A DNA stretch of 64,000 nucleotides from Chersky-840 sp963848335 (GTDB lineage: Bacteria > Actinomycetota > Acidimicrobiia > Acidimicrobiales > UBA8190). Position numbers and translations under genes: made by a program. Under the pieces are notes generated by a model. The model had not been told where the DNA came from. It did no database searches and saw nothing but the letters and a program-made list of their open reading frames with translations. Below are positions 27,130 through 34,703 of the stretch, one piece after another. The stretch is from assembly GCA_963848335.1 (NCBI GenBank), contig CAWKDD010000001.1:1054001-1118000 (forward strand). The letters run 5' to 3'. The number at the start of each line of letters is the position of its first letter. Within the stretch, counting starts at the first letter, position 1.

Positions 27130-27978
27130 ATGGACGGCCGCCCCATCGGCATGTTCGACAGCGGGTTCGGGGGGCTCACCGTGGCCCGGGCGCTGATCGA
27201 CCTCGCCCCCCACGAGGACCTCGTCTACGTGGGTGACACGGGCCGCTACCCCTACGGCCCCCGTGACCTCGACGAGGTGCGGTCCTTCGCGGTGCAGATC
27301 GGGCGCTGGCTGGTCGACAACATCGACGTCAAGCTCATCGTGGTGGCTTGCAACACCGCCTCGGCGGCGGCCCTCGACACGCTGCGGGCCCTGCTGCCGG
27401 TGCCCGTGGTCGGGGTCATCGACCCCGGGGTGCGGGCCCTGGCCAAGGCCACCCGCAACCGCCGGGTGGGCGTGGTCGGAACCGTGGGCACCATCCGCTC
27501 CGGTGCCTACCAGCGCGCCATCGGGAGCCTGGCGGTCCCCCTCGAGCTCGTGCCCGCCTCGTGCCCCGGGTTCGTCGAGTTCGTCGAGCGCGGCGAGACG
27601 CGCTCGGACCAGGTGTCGGTGCTGGCCGAACGCCTGCTGGCGCCGGTGCGCGACGCCGGGGTCGACGCCTTGCTGCTGGGGTGCACCCACTACCCGTTCC
27701 TGGCCCGGACCATCGCCGACGTCATGGGCCGCGACGTCGTGCTCGTGTCGTCGGCCGACGAGACCGCCTTCGAGGTGCGCGCCGTGCTGGGTGAGACCGA
27801 GTCCGCCCGCCGCGGCGCCCTGCGCGTGCTCTCCTCGGGGGACGTGGAGTGGTTCCGGTCCGTGGGGAGCCGGCTCTTCGGAGGCGAGCTCGGCGAGGTG
27901 CGGCGCCTGTCGTGGCCCGAGCCTCCCGCCGTGGCCGACGCCGACCTCGGGGCGCGGCCCGGCGCGGCGTCGGGCTGA
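27130..27978 (+). CDS. murI: Glutamate racemase
   Basis: The protein has 282 residues. Landmarks are GMFDSGFGGLTVARAL with the catalytic-site Asp/Ser, YVGDTGRYPYGPR, VVACNTASAAAL with the first catalytic Cys, and LLLGCTHYPFLA with the second. It interconverts L- and D-glutamate for peptidoglycan. The order murI, Rv1339-like, rph, rdgB that follows is the mycobacterial one, which supports the call. Confidence 0.97.
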   Translation: MDGRPIGMFDSGFGGLTVARALIDLAPHEDLVYVGDTGRYPYGPRDLDEVRSFAVQIGRWLVDNIDVKLIVVACNTASAAALDTLRALLPVPVVGVIDPGVRALAKATRNRRVGVVGTVGTIRSGAYQRAIGSLAVPLELVPASCPGFVEFVERGETRSDQVSVLAERLLAPVRDAGVDALLLGCTHYPFLARTIADVMGRDVVLVSSADETAFEVRAVLGETESARRGALRVLSSGDVEWFRSVGSRLFGGELGEVRRLSWPEPPAVADADLGARPGAASG

Positions 27979-27981
27979 GCC

Positions 27982-28734
27982 GTGCTCACCCTCACCGTGC
28001 TCGGCTGCGACGGCAGCCACCAGGCCGCCGGCGGCGCCGCCAGCGGGTACCTGGTGCGGTCGTGGGCGTCGGGGACGTCGCTGTGGATGGACGCCGGGCC
28101 CGGGACCTTCGGGAACCTCCAGCGCTTCACCGACCCGCTGGCGCTGACCGCCATCGTGCTCACCCACGAGCACCACGACCACTTCAGCGACGTCGAGGGC
28201 TTCATCACCGCGGCGCGCTGGGTGTACGGCTTCGAGCGCGACCCCATCCCGGTCTACGCCGCACCGGGCGTGCGGGACCATCTGGCCCAGGACCTCGAGG
28301 GGATCCTCGACTGGCACGAGGTGGGCGACGGTGATGGGGCCGACGTCGGTGATCTGCGCCTGTCCTTCAGCCGCACCGACCACCCGCCGGTCACCCTGGC
28401 CACGCGCCTCGAGGGGCCGTCGGGGGCGCTGGGCTACTCTGCGGATTCCGGGCCGCGGTGGTCGCTCTCCTCGCTCGGTGCCCCCCTCGACCTCGCCCTG
28501 TGCGAGGCCACCTACACCTCGGACAACTCCACCGAGATCGCAGAGCACGAAGGGCCGCCCATACACATGAACGGCACAGAAGCAGGTTCAAGTGCACGAC
28601 AGGCCCGAGCCCGTCGCCTCGTGATCACCCATCGCCTCCCCACGGTGCGCGCCGAGGACGTCCTGGCCGAGGCCAGCGAGGCCTTCGGGGGCCACGTCGA
28701 GCAGGCCGCCGTGGGCCGCGGGTACTCGCTGTGA
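27982..28734 (+). CDS. Metallo-beta-lactamase-fold phosphodiesterase (Rv1339-like)
   Basis: The protein has 250 residues from GTG, three bases after the murI stop. The zinc motif is VLTHEHHDHFSDVEGFITA. LTVLGCDGSH at the N-terminus, YSADSGP and the C-terminal RLVITHRLP complete the metallo-hydrolase fold. The M. tuberculosis homologue at this place, Rv1339, is an atypical class II cyclic-AMP phosphodiesterase. The same activity is plausible but inferred from family and position. The stop overlaps the rph start as GTGA. Confidence 0.85.
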   Translation: MLTLTVLGCDGSHQAAGGAASGYLVRSWASGTSLWMDAGPGTFGNLQRFTDPLALTAIVLTHEHHDHFSDVEGFITAARWVYGFERDPIPVYAAPGVRDHLAQDLEGILDWHEVGDGDGADVGDLRLSFSRTDHPPVTLATRLEGPSGALGYSADSGPRWSLSSLGAPLDLALCEATYTSDNSTEIAEHEGPPIHMNGTEAGSSARQARARRLVITHRLPTVRAEDVLAEASEAFGGHVEQAAVGRGYSL

Positions 28735-29480
28735 CCGACCCCCGCGCCCGGCGCGCCGACGGCAGGGACGTGGGGGACCTGCGCCCGGTGTCGTTCGTGC
28801 GCGACTTCACCGAGTTCGCCAACGGGTCGGTCCTCGTGTCGATGGGCAAGACCAAGGTGCTGTGCACGGCGTCGGTGGAGGACCGCGTCCCGCCGTGGTT
28901 GCGCGGCGGCGGCAAGGGCTGGGTCACCGCCGAGTACTCGCTGTTGCCGGGTTCGTCGGCCGAGCGCGTCGGGCGCGAGGCGGCCAAGGGCAAGCAGTCG
29001 GGGCGCACACACGAGATCCAGCGTCTCATCGGCCGCTCGTTGCGGGCCGTGACCGACCTGGTGGCCATGGGTGAGCTCTCGGTCACGGTGGACTGCGACG
29101 CGCTGCAGGCCGACGGCGGCACTCGCACGGCCTCGATCTGCGGCGCCTACGTGGCGCTGCACGACTGCTTCACGCGGCTGGTCGCCAAGCGGGTCATCTC
29201 GACGCACCCCCTCACCGACGCCTGTGCCGCCGTGTCGGTGGGCGTGGTCGACGGGGCGTGCATGTTGGACCTGGACTACTCCGAGGACTCGCGCGCCGAG
29301 GTGGACATGAACGTGGTGATGACGGGGTCGGGGCGCTTCGTGGAGGTCCAGGGCACCGCCGAGGGCATGGCCTTCACGCGCGGGGAGCTCGACGAGCTCG
29401 TGGGCCTGGCCGAGAGCGGCATCGCCGTGCTCCTCGACGCCCAGCGCGCCGTGGTGGACGAGCCCCCCGCGCCGCGGTGA
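28731..29480 (+). CDS. rph: Ribonuclease PH
   Basis: The protein has 249 residues from GTG overlapping the previous stop. Typical RNase PH sequences are RPVSFVRDFTEFANGSVLVS, VEDRVPPWLRGGGKGWVTAE, YSLLPGSSAERVGREAAKGK, SGRTHEIQRLIGRSLRAV, and DCDALQADGGTRTASICGAY. It trims tRNA 3' ends by phosphorolysis. It is translationally coupled to the genes on both sides: GTGA upstream, and GTGA at 29477 downstream. Confidence 0.96.
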   Translation: MTDPRARRADGRDVGDLRPVSFVRDFTEFANGSVLVSMGKTKVLCTASVEDRVPPWLRGGGKGWVTAEYSLLPGSSAERVGREAAKGKQSGRTHEIQRLIGRSLRAVTDLVAMGELSVTVDCDALQADGGTRTASICGAYVALHDCFTRLVAKRVISTHPLTDACAAVSVGVVDGACMLDLDYSEDSRAEVDMNVVMTGSGRFVEVQGTAEGMAFTRGELDELVGLAESGIAVLLDAQRAVVDEPPAPR

Positions 29481-29557
29481 CGTTCCCCGGCAACGGGGAC
29501 GGTGTGACGTTCCCCGGCAACGGGGACGGTGTGACGTTCCCCGGCAACGGGGACGGG
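29477..29557 (+). repeat. Three 27-bp tandem repeats, each a perfect GCAA-tetraloop hairpin, at the rph-rdgB junction
   Basis: The unit GTGACGTTCCCCGGCAACGG plus GGACGGT is repeated three times (the last two bases differ in copy three). Within each unit TCCCCG-GCAA-CGGGGA can form a six-pair stem with a GNRA-type loop. Each unit also starts with an in-frame GTG, and the first overlaps the rph stop. The array either encodes a VTFPGNGDG leader of RdgB or forms the untranslated leader of an ATG start at 29582. Confidence 0.85.
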
Positions 29558-29581
29558 GCCGGCGGGGCCCGACGGCTGCGC

Positions 29582-30178
29582 ATGGTGCTGGCCACGGCCA
29601 ACCCCGACAAGGCGGCGGAGATCGTGGCCCTCATGGTCGACACCGTGGGCGACCGGGTGGAGCTCGTGGGCCGACCCGCCGCGGTGGGGGAGGTGGAGGA
29701 GACCGGCGACACCCTCGAGGAGAACGCCCGCATCAAGGCCTCGGCCCTGGTCGAGGCCACCGGGCTCCCCGCCGTCGCCGACGACACCGGGCTGGAGGTC
29801 GACGCCCTGGGCGGCGCGCCGGGGGTGTACTCCTCGCGCTACTCGGGCGAGCACGCCTCTTACGACGACAACGTGGCCAAGCTCCTGCGGGAGCTCGATG
29901 CCGCCGGCGCCGCGGGGGAGGGTGCCCGCCGGGCCCGGTTCCGGACCGTGGCCGTGGCCATCTTCCCCGGCGGGCGCGAGGTGGTGGCCCACGGGGTGGT
30001 GGAGGGGACCATCGCCCCGGCTCGCCGGGGCAGCGGCGGGTTCGGCTACGACCCGGTGTTCGTCCCCGACGGCGACGACGGGCGGACCTACGCCGAGATG
30101 TCGAGCGCCGAGAAGAACGCCCGCTCGCACCGGGCCCGGGCCTTCCGGGCCCTGGCCGTGGGCCTGCTGTCGGGCTGA
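29582..30178 (+). CDS. rdgB: XTP/dITP pyrophosphatase (RdgB/HAM1 family)
   Basis: From ATG 29582 the protein has 198 residues: MVLATANPDKAAEIVALMVD, then EETGDTLEENARIKASALVE, LPAVADDTGLEVDALGGAPG, VYSSRYSGEHASYDDNVAKL, GGFGYDPVFVPDGDDG and EKNARSHRARAFRAL. It hydrolyses non-canonical purine triphosphates such as dITP and XTP. An upstream start at GTG 29477 would add a 35-residue repetitive leader, including three VTFPGNGDG copies. The ATG gives the normal family N-terminus, but no strong ribosome-binding site precedes it. Confidence 0.95.
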   Translation: MVLATANPDKAAEIVALMVDTVGDRVELVGRPAAVGEVEETGDTLEENARIKASALVEATGLPAVADDTGLEVDALGGAPGVYSSRYSGEHASYDDNVAKLLRELDAAGAAGEGARRARFRTVAVAIFPGGREVVAHGVVEGTIAPARRGSGGFGYDPVFVPDGDDGRTYAEMSSAEKNARSHRARAFRALAVGLLSG

Positions 30179-30187
30179 GGGGGCAGA

Positions 30188-30221
30188 ACAGAATTTCTGT
30201 GTACTCGCACAGAAATCTTGT
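30188..30221. promoter_or_regulatory. Inverted-repeat operator upstream of the DeoR gene
   Basis: ACAGAATTTCTGTG and CACAGAAATCTTGT form a 14-base inverted repeat (12 of 14 pair) separated by six bases. The second arm is directly followed by TTAGATTGGG and the ATG at 30234. The AT-rich palindrome stands out from its GC-rich surroundings. It is a good candidate for autoregulatory binding of the adjacent DeoR-family protein. Confidence 0.7.
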
Positions 30222-30233
30222 TAGATTGGGCCC

Positions 30234-30992
30234 ATGGACGGGGTGGGGCGTCGCCGCCGGATCGTGGAGGCTCTGAGGGAGCACGAGGAGGTCCAGGTGG
30301 CGGACTTGGCCGTCGACCTCGGCTGCTCGGAGATGACCGTGCGCCGGGACCTCGAAGCCCTCGAACGCGACGGCGTCCTCCGCCGTGTGCACGGAGGCGC
30401 CACCCGTGCCCGGGGCACCGCGGACGAGGCCCCCTACGCCATGCGGGTCTTCAGCCGTGCCGAAGAGAAGGCCCGGATCGGCTCCGCTTGCGCCGAGCTC
30501 CTCGACGACGGCGAGACCGTCGTCATCGACGGCGGCACCACCGCCCTGGAGGTGGCGCGTGCCCTGACCGGAAGGTGCCTCACGGTCATGCCGCTCGCCC
30601 TTCGGCCCGTCTACGAGCTGCACGACTCACCCGAGGTGCGGCTCCTGCTCCCCGGGGGCGAGGTACGGCCCGGGGAGCTCTCGCTCATCGGCGGGCTGTC
30701 ACGACGCAGCTTTTCGGACCTGCGCTTCGACACCTTCGTCCTCAGCCCGTGCGGGATCGACCCCGAGGCCGGGGTCACCGCGCACCTGATGGAGGAGGCG
30801 GAAATCAAGCGGGCCGCGCTCGAGGCCTCCCGGCGGGTGATCGCCGTGGCGGACTCCACCAAGCTCGGGTTCGTCGCCTTCGACCACGTCTGTGACCTCC
30901 AGAGAGTCGACATCTTGGTGACCGACAGCGAAGCCGACCCTCGCCTCGTCGAGCAGCTCGTCGGTCTCGGTGTGGACGTCCGACTGGCCTGA
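30234..30992 (+). CDS. DeoR-family transcriptional regulator
   Basis: The protein has 252 residues. Residues 8 to 60 form the DeoR winged helix (RRIVEALREHEEVQVADLAV; CSEMTVRRDLEALERDGVLR then RVHGGA). The sugar-phosphate sensor domain shows EEKARIGSACAELLDDGETV, VIDGGTTALEVARAL, and ADSTKLGFVAFDHVCDL, where the last is the usual AD.SK.G.....VC element. Effectors of the family are phosphorylated sugars or nucleosides; here the effector is unknown. It likely controls itself and the MFS transporter that follows. Confidence 0.93.
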   Translation: MDGVGRRRRIVEALREHEEVQVADLAVDLGCSEMTVRRDLEALERDGVLRRVHGGATRARGTADEAPYAMRVFSRAEEKARIGSACAELLDDGETVVIDGGTTALEVARALTGRCLTVMPLALRPVYELHDSPEVRLLLPGGEVRPGELSLIGGLSRRSFSDLRFDTFVLSPCGIDPEAGVTAHLMEEAEIKRAALEASRRVIAVADSTKLGFVAFDHVCDLQRVDILVTDSEADPRLVEQLVGLGVDVRLA

Positions 30993-31008
30993 TGCGGCGC
31001 TCTCCCTG

Positions 31009-32235
31009 GTGACGTCGCCGCTCCCATCCATCACTGTTCGGACGGAGCGATCCAGCGCCCTTCCCGCCGTGGCGGCCGTGTTCTTCGTGCACGGCCTGCT
31101 CTTTGCATCGTGGGTGGCGCACATTCCCCAGGTGAAGGCGAACCTCGGCCTGGGCCTCGGACTGCTCGGCATCGCCCTGTTGGGAGCCCCGATCGGATCG
31201 ATCCTGGCCATGTCGGGCGCTGGCTATCTGGTCCCTCGCCTCGGCAGCCGACGGGTCCTGCGCGTGGCCATGATCGGGTATTGCCTGGTCGCGCCGCTCC
31301 TCGGGTTGGCTCGGAGCCTCGTCGCCTTCGTGATCGTGTACATGCTGTGGGGCATCTTCCAGGGCACCATCGAAGTGGCCATGAACACCCAAGGCGTCGC
31401 CGCCGAAGGCGTCGAACGGCGTCCCGTGATGCCCATGTTTCATGGCTCATGGAGCCTCGGCGCATTGGCCGGTGCCCTCCTCGGCACCGCTGCCGTGGCG
31501 CTCGGCGTGCCGCTCACGAGCCAGTTCCTGGTCCTGGGTGTGGTGTCGCTCGTGGTGCTCGGCGTTCTGACCAGACGGCTGCTGCCCGAAGATCGGCACG
31601 ACCTTCCTCTGGGGTCAGTCGCGACCGCTCGACCGGTATCGGTCCGTCGGTGGTGGACGGCAGCCTTGGTGGTTCTCTGTGTGGTCGCCCTGGCCGACAT
31701 GCTCTGCGAGGGGGCTGCGGCCGACTGGTCGGCCGTGTACTTGCGCTCGTCGTTCCACTCCACAGGGGTCATCGTGGGGCTGGCGTACACCCTCTACTCG
31801 CTCGCCATGGTCGTGACCCGGTTCGCCGGCAGCCGGCTCGTCGCCCGCTGGCCCAACGAGCGTCTCCTGCCTGTTCTCACCGCCCTGGCCACACTCGGGT
31901 TCGCCACCGGGCTGGTCGCCGACAACGCGGGGGTGATGCTCATGGCGTTCGCCTGCCTTGGAGTCGGATGCGCCCTGGTCATCCCGACGACCTACAGCAC
32001 CGTCGGCCAGATGGCCTCGGAGAACCCCGGGCGAGGAGTGGCCCTGGTCTCGGGCATCGGCTGGGTCGGATTCGTCGTCGGCCCGGCCCTCATCGGTCAG
32101 ATCGCCGCCATCAGTTCACTTCGGGTTGCGCTCGTCACCCTCCCCGTCCTCACGGCGCTCATCACGGTCCTGTTGGTCTCGACCGGCGTACTGACGACAG
32201 ACCGAGCGCATATCGCCCGTCGTCGAGAGAGGTGA
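31009..32235 (+). CDS. Major facilitator superfamily transporter
   Basis: About 408 residues from GTG 31009 (an earlier GTG at 30970 overlaps the DeoR gene). Twelve hydrophobic helices are apparent, for example AVAAVFFVHGLLFASWVAHI, GLGLLGIALLGAPIGSILAM and LVAFVIVYMLWGIFQGTIEV. The pattern resembles YbjJ-like MFS proteins that are often paired with DeoR regulators. Substrate is not predictable. It is the second gene of a probable DeoR-regulated pair. Confidence 0.85.
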   Translation: MTSPLPSITVRTERSSALPAVAAVFFVHGLLFASWVAHIPQVKANLGLGLGLLGIALLGAPIGSILAMSGAGYLVPRLGSRRVLRVAMIGYCLVAPLLGLARSLVAFVIVYMLWGIFQGTIEVAMNTQGVAAEGVERRPVMPMFHGSWSLGALAGALLGTAAVALGVPLTSQFLVLGVVSLVVLGVLTRRLLPEDRHDLPLGSVATARPVSVRRWWTAALVVLCVVALADMLCEGAAADWSAVYLRSSFHSTGVIVGLAYTLYSLAMVVTRFAGSRLVARWPNERLLPVLTALATLGFATGLVADNAGVMLMAFACLGVGCALVIPTTYSTVGQMASENPGRGVALVSGIGWVGFVVGPALIGQIAAISSLRVALVTLPVLTALITVLLVSTGVLTTDRAHIARRRER

Positions 32236-32305
32236 CGAGCTTGCTGGCGAGGTGTTGTCGAGCTGAGGGGCCGGCGGGGCCCCGGGGCCCCGGGGCGGGC
32301 TGCGC

Positions 32306-33199
32306 TCAGCGCAGGCGCCACTGCACCCGCTGGCCCGAGGCGAAGCGCGCCTGGCCCTGGGCCAGCGCCTCGGGGTCGTTGCCGAGGCCGACGAAGGCCC
32401 ACCCCAGGCCCAGGGCCTGTCCCCGGGACAGCTCGCGGCCCGCCCACAGGGCGCGCAGGGTCCCCTGCACCGCCACGGGGTGCGCCTGGGCGATGACCCC
32501 GGCCGCCCACTGGGCCCGGGCGCGCAGCTCGTCGGCCGGCACCACCTCGGTGACCAGGCCGATCTGCAGGGCCCGCTGCGCGCTCATGCGCTCCTCGCTG
32601 CCGAGAAGGGTGAGCCGGACGAGGTCACCGAAGGGCATGCGCCCCGTCATCTGCAGGGGCTCGAAGGCGGCCGCCATGTTGAAGGTCAGGTGGGGGTCGA
32701 AGAAGGTGGCGTGCTCCGCCGCGATCATGAAGTCGACCTCGCCGAGCATGTAGAAGGCGCCGCCGCACGCCATGCCGTTGACGGCTGCGATGACCGGCTT
32801 CCACAGGTCGTTGCTCTTGGGGCCGAGGTTCTCGCCCGGGTCGTCGAACATGAAGGGCGTGGTGCCCGAGCCGATGTGCAGAGCCTCGTCGGCCTTGGGG
32901 TCACCGGTGGGGCCGGGTGCGGCCGAGGGGGAGGCGGCGCCGCCCGCCGAGTCGCTCCGACCCGGGCGCGGTCCCTCGGCCAGCGCCTCGGAGCGGTCGA
33001 TGCCCGTGCAGAACGCCTTGTCACCCGCTCCGGTCAGCACCACCACGCGGACGTCGTCGTGGCGCCGGAGCCACCGCCACACGCTGCGCAGCTCGCGCTG
33101 CATCGTCGTGTTGAAGGCGTTCATGACGGCGGGCCGGTCGAGGGTGACCCACGCCACGCCCTCCGACTCCTCGTAGCCGAGCGTCTCGAACTCGGGCAT
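32306..33199 (-). CDS. Enoyl-CoA hydratase/isomerase (crotonase) family protein
   Basis: The protein has 297 residues. The crotonase fold appears as GVAWVTLDRPAVMNAFNTTM, VVVLTGAGDKAFCTGIDRSE, and PVIAAVNGMACGGAFYMLGE, which is the oxyanion loop. A poorly conserved Ala/Gly/Pro insertion lies at residues 78 to 100. The second half has FFDPHLTFNMAAAFEPLQMT, where Glu replaces or shifts the canonical catalytic site, so hydratase versus isomerase activity is uncertain. Convergent with the MFS gene and placed next to other acyl-CoA genes. Confidence 0.87.
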   Translation of the reverse strand: MPEFETLGYEESEGVAWVTLDRPAVMNAFNTTMQRELRSVWRWLRRHDDVRVVVLTGAGDKAFCTGIDRSEALAEGPRPGRSDSAGGAASPSAAPGPTGDPKADEALHIGSGTTPFMFDDPGENLGPKSNDLWKPVIAAVNGMACGGAFYMLGEVDFMIAAEHATFFDPHLTFNMAAAFEPLQMTGRMPFGDLVRLTLLGSEERMSAQRALQIGLVTEVVPADELRARAQWAAGVIAQAHPVAVQGTLRALWAGRELSRGQALGLGWAFVGLGNDPEALAQGQARFASGQRVQWRLR

Positions 33200-33603
33200 C
33201 GCCCTTCCTCGCCGTCGTCACCTTGGGCCCGCACCGACCTCGCGGCGGGGCCGCGGGCACGGTAGCAGGGGGGGTCGGCGAACGGCACGCCGGACCCGCC
33301 TGATCAACATGGGGGCTGCTCGATCAGGCGGGAACCGGCGGTCCGAATCCGGAACGGTGGCCGGGGGCATGTTCGGTCCGTCCCAGTGGCCCGTACCGAC
33401 CGGGAAGAGCAGCAGGCGACGGGGCTCGTTGCATCATCTTCTCCCTCCGACCCCGGCACTAGGGACGAAAGTCCCTAACGGTGCGGACATCCGGACCCTC
33501 CTGCCCCTCGGGCCACTCTCCCCCCGTCGGCCCGACCCAAATCGCAACGTGAGGCGGCCCCCGGCTACGTTGACGCCCGCAACCACGGCAGGGGAGGGAC
33601 ACC
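33200..33603. other. Intergenic between divergent acyl-CoA genes
   Basis: This 404-base gap contains the perfect inverted repeat at 33295-33332 and G-rich stretches. No coding frame is supported. It must hold promoters for the crotonase gene (minus) and the MaoC gene (plus). Confidence 0.5.
33295..33332. promoter_or_regulatory. Perfect 11-bp inverted repeat (CCCGCCTGATC / GATCAGGCGGG)
   Basis: The arms are 33295-33305 and 33322-33332, with a 16-base spacer. The position between divergent promoters fits an operator for a dimeric regulator. A hairpin role is less likely because no T-run follows. Confidence 0.5.
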
Positions 33604-34104
33604 GTGACCGACGACGATCTGCGCGCCATCATCGGCAAGCCCATGAGCAAGTCCAAGGTGGTCGTCGAACGCGGGCCGGTCGCCAACTTCGCCACCGCGG
33701 TGTGCGACTCGAGCCGCGTGTATCGCGATCCCCGCGCCGCCGCCGAGGCCGGCCTGGAGGCGATCCCGGTGCCTCCCACGTTCCCCTTCGTCATGCAGAC
33801 GTGGGGCGAGTTCGCCGAGGACCAGCCCGCCGACAAGCCCAAGGGCAACCCCCTCGGCGAGGTCATCGGTCCCCTCATGGCCAAGGGCGGCATCATCCTC
33901 CACGGGGAGCAGGAGTTCGTGTACCACCGCCCCGTGGTGGTGGGCGACGTGCTCCTGGGCGAGGGCCACGTGGTCGACGCCTACGCCAAGGAGTCCAAGG
34001 GCAAGACGATGACGTTCCTCGTGACCGAGACGGTGTGGCGCGACGACAAGACCAAAGAGCCCGTGGTCACGTCGCGCTTCAACCTCATCCACCGCGGCGC
34101 CTGA
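33604..34104 (+). CDS. MaoC-like N-terminal dehydratase-domain protein
   Basis: The protein has 166 residues from GTG. It matches the hot-dog domain seen in HadA/HadC-like subunits and in FAS1: RGPVANFATAVCDSSRVYRD, AIPVPPTFPFVMQTWGEF, ILHGEQEFVYHRPVVVGDVL, then VTETVWRDDKTKEPVVTSRF. Such subunits stabilise the acyl-binding tunnel and usually lack the catalytic Asp/His pair, which resides in a partner like the MaoC protein encoded at 37025. Together they may form a (3R)-hydroxyacyl dehydratase. Confidence 0.87.
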   Translation: MTDDDLRAIIGKPMSKSKVVVERGPVANFATAVCDSSRVYRDPRAAAEAGLEAIPVPPTFPFVMQTWGEFAEDQPADKPKGNPLGEVIGPLMAKGGIILHGEQEFVYHRPVVVGDVLLGEGHVVDAYAKESKGKTMTFLVTETVWRDDKTKEPVVTSRFNLIHRGA

Positions 34105-34189
34105 CCACCGGCCGCGGCGGGCGGGGGTGGGCCGCCGGGGTGACGTCGGGGTATGAAGTCCCAGGTCGGGGGATGCTAGAACGAGCGGA

Positions 34190-34639
34190 GTGAAGACCTC
34201 GCTGCTCACCGGACCCCAGTGGGCCGCCGTCTTGCGCATCGGCCTCGGCCTGTGGTGGCTGGAGAGCTTCCGGCACAAGAACCTGACGGCGTGGATCAAG
34301 CGCCAGGCGGGGATCAACTGGGCCGGCGACATCGCCTCCAAGCACCGCTGGAAGGTCGTGGGCCGGGGCTTCGACGCCGTGGTCAAGCCCCATCCCAAGG
34401 CCATGACCTGGGTGGTGCTCATGAGCGAGCTCTCCCTCGGCGTCGGGCTCAGCCTCGGGTTCCTCACCCCCGTGGCCGCCTTCGCCAGCATCGCCCTCAA
34501 CCTCTTGTACTTCGTCCTCATGATCCACGACTGGGCGGAACAGGGTCAGAACCTCATGATGGTCCTGGCCGCCGCCGTGGTCCTCGGGACCCACGGGTGG
34601 CAGGTGTGGTCGATTGACCACGCCATCGGCTGGTTCTGA
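34190..34639 (+). CDS. DoxX-like membrane protein
   Basis: The protein has 149 residues from GTG. Four helices are apparent: WAAVLRIGLGLWWLESFRHK, MTWVVLMSELSLGVGLSLGF, VAAFASIALNLLYFVLMIHD, and LMMVLAAAVVLGTHGWQVW. The R.GLGLWWLE..RHK start and the D/E-rich loop resemble DoxX/thiosulfate:quinone oxidoreductase small subunits. Its role next to acyl-CoA genes is unknown. Confidence 0.72.
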   Translation: MKTSLLTGPQWAAVLRIGLGLWWLESFRHKNLTAWIKRQAGINWAGDIASKHRWKVVGRGFDAVVKPHPKAMTWVVLMSELSLGVGLSLGFLTPVAAFASIALNLLYFVLMIHDWAEQGQNLMMVLAAAVVLGTHGWQVWSIDHAIGWF

Positions 34640-34703
34640 GCGCCGCCGGGGACTCGAGCACCCAGCCAGCACCGGTCACGACACCAGAGGGGAGAGTCCG
34701 AGC

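Noticed and set aside
27690..28566. Minus-strand ORFs over murI and the phosphodiesterase gene
   Set aside because: His/Gly/Arg-rich translations are antisense shadows of well-supported genes.
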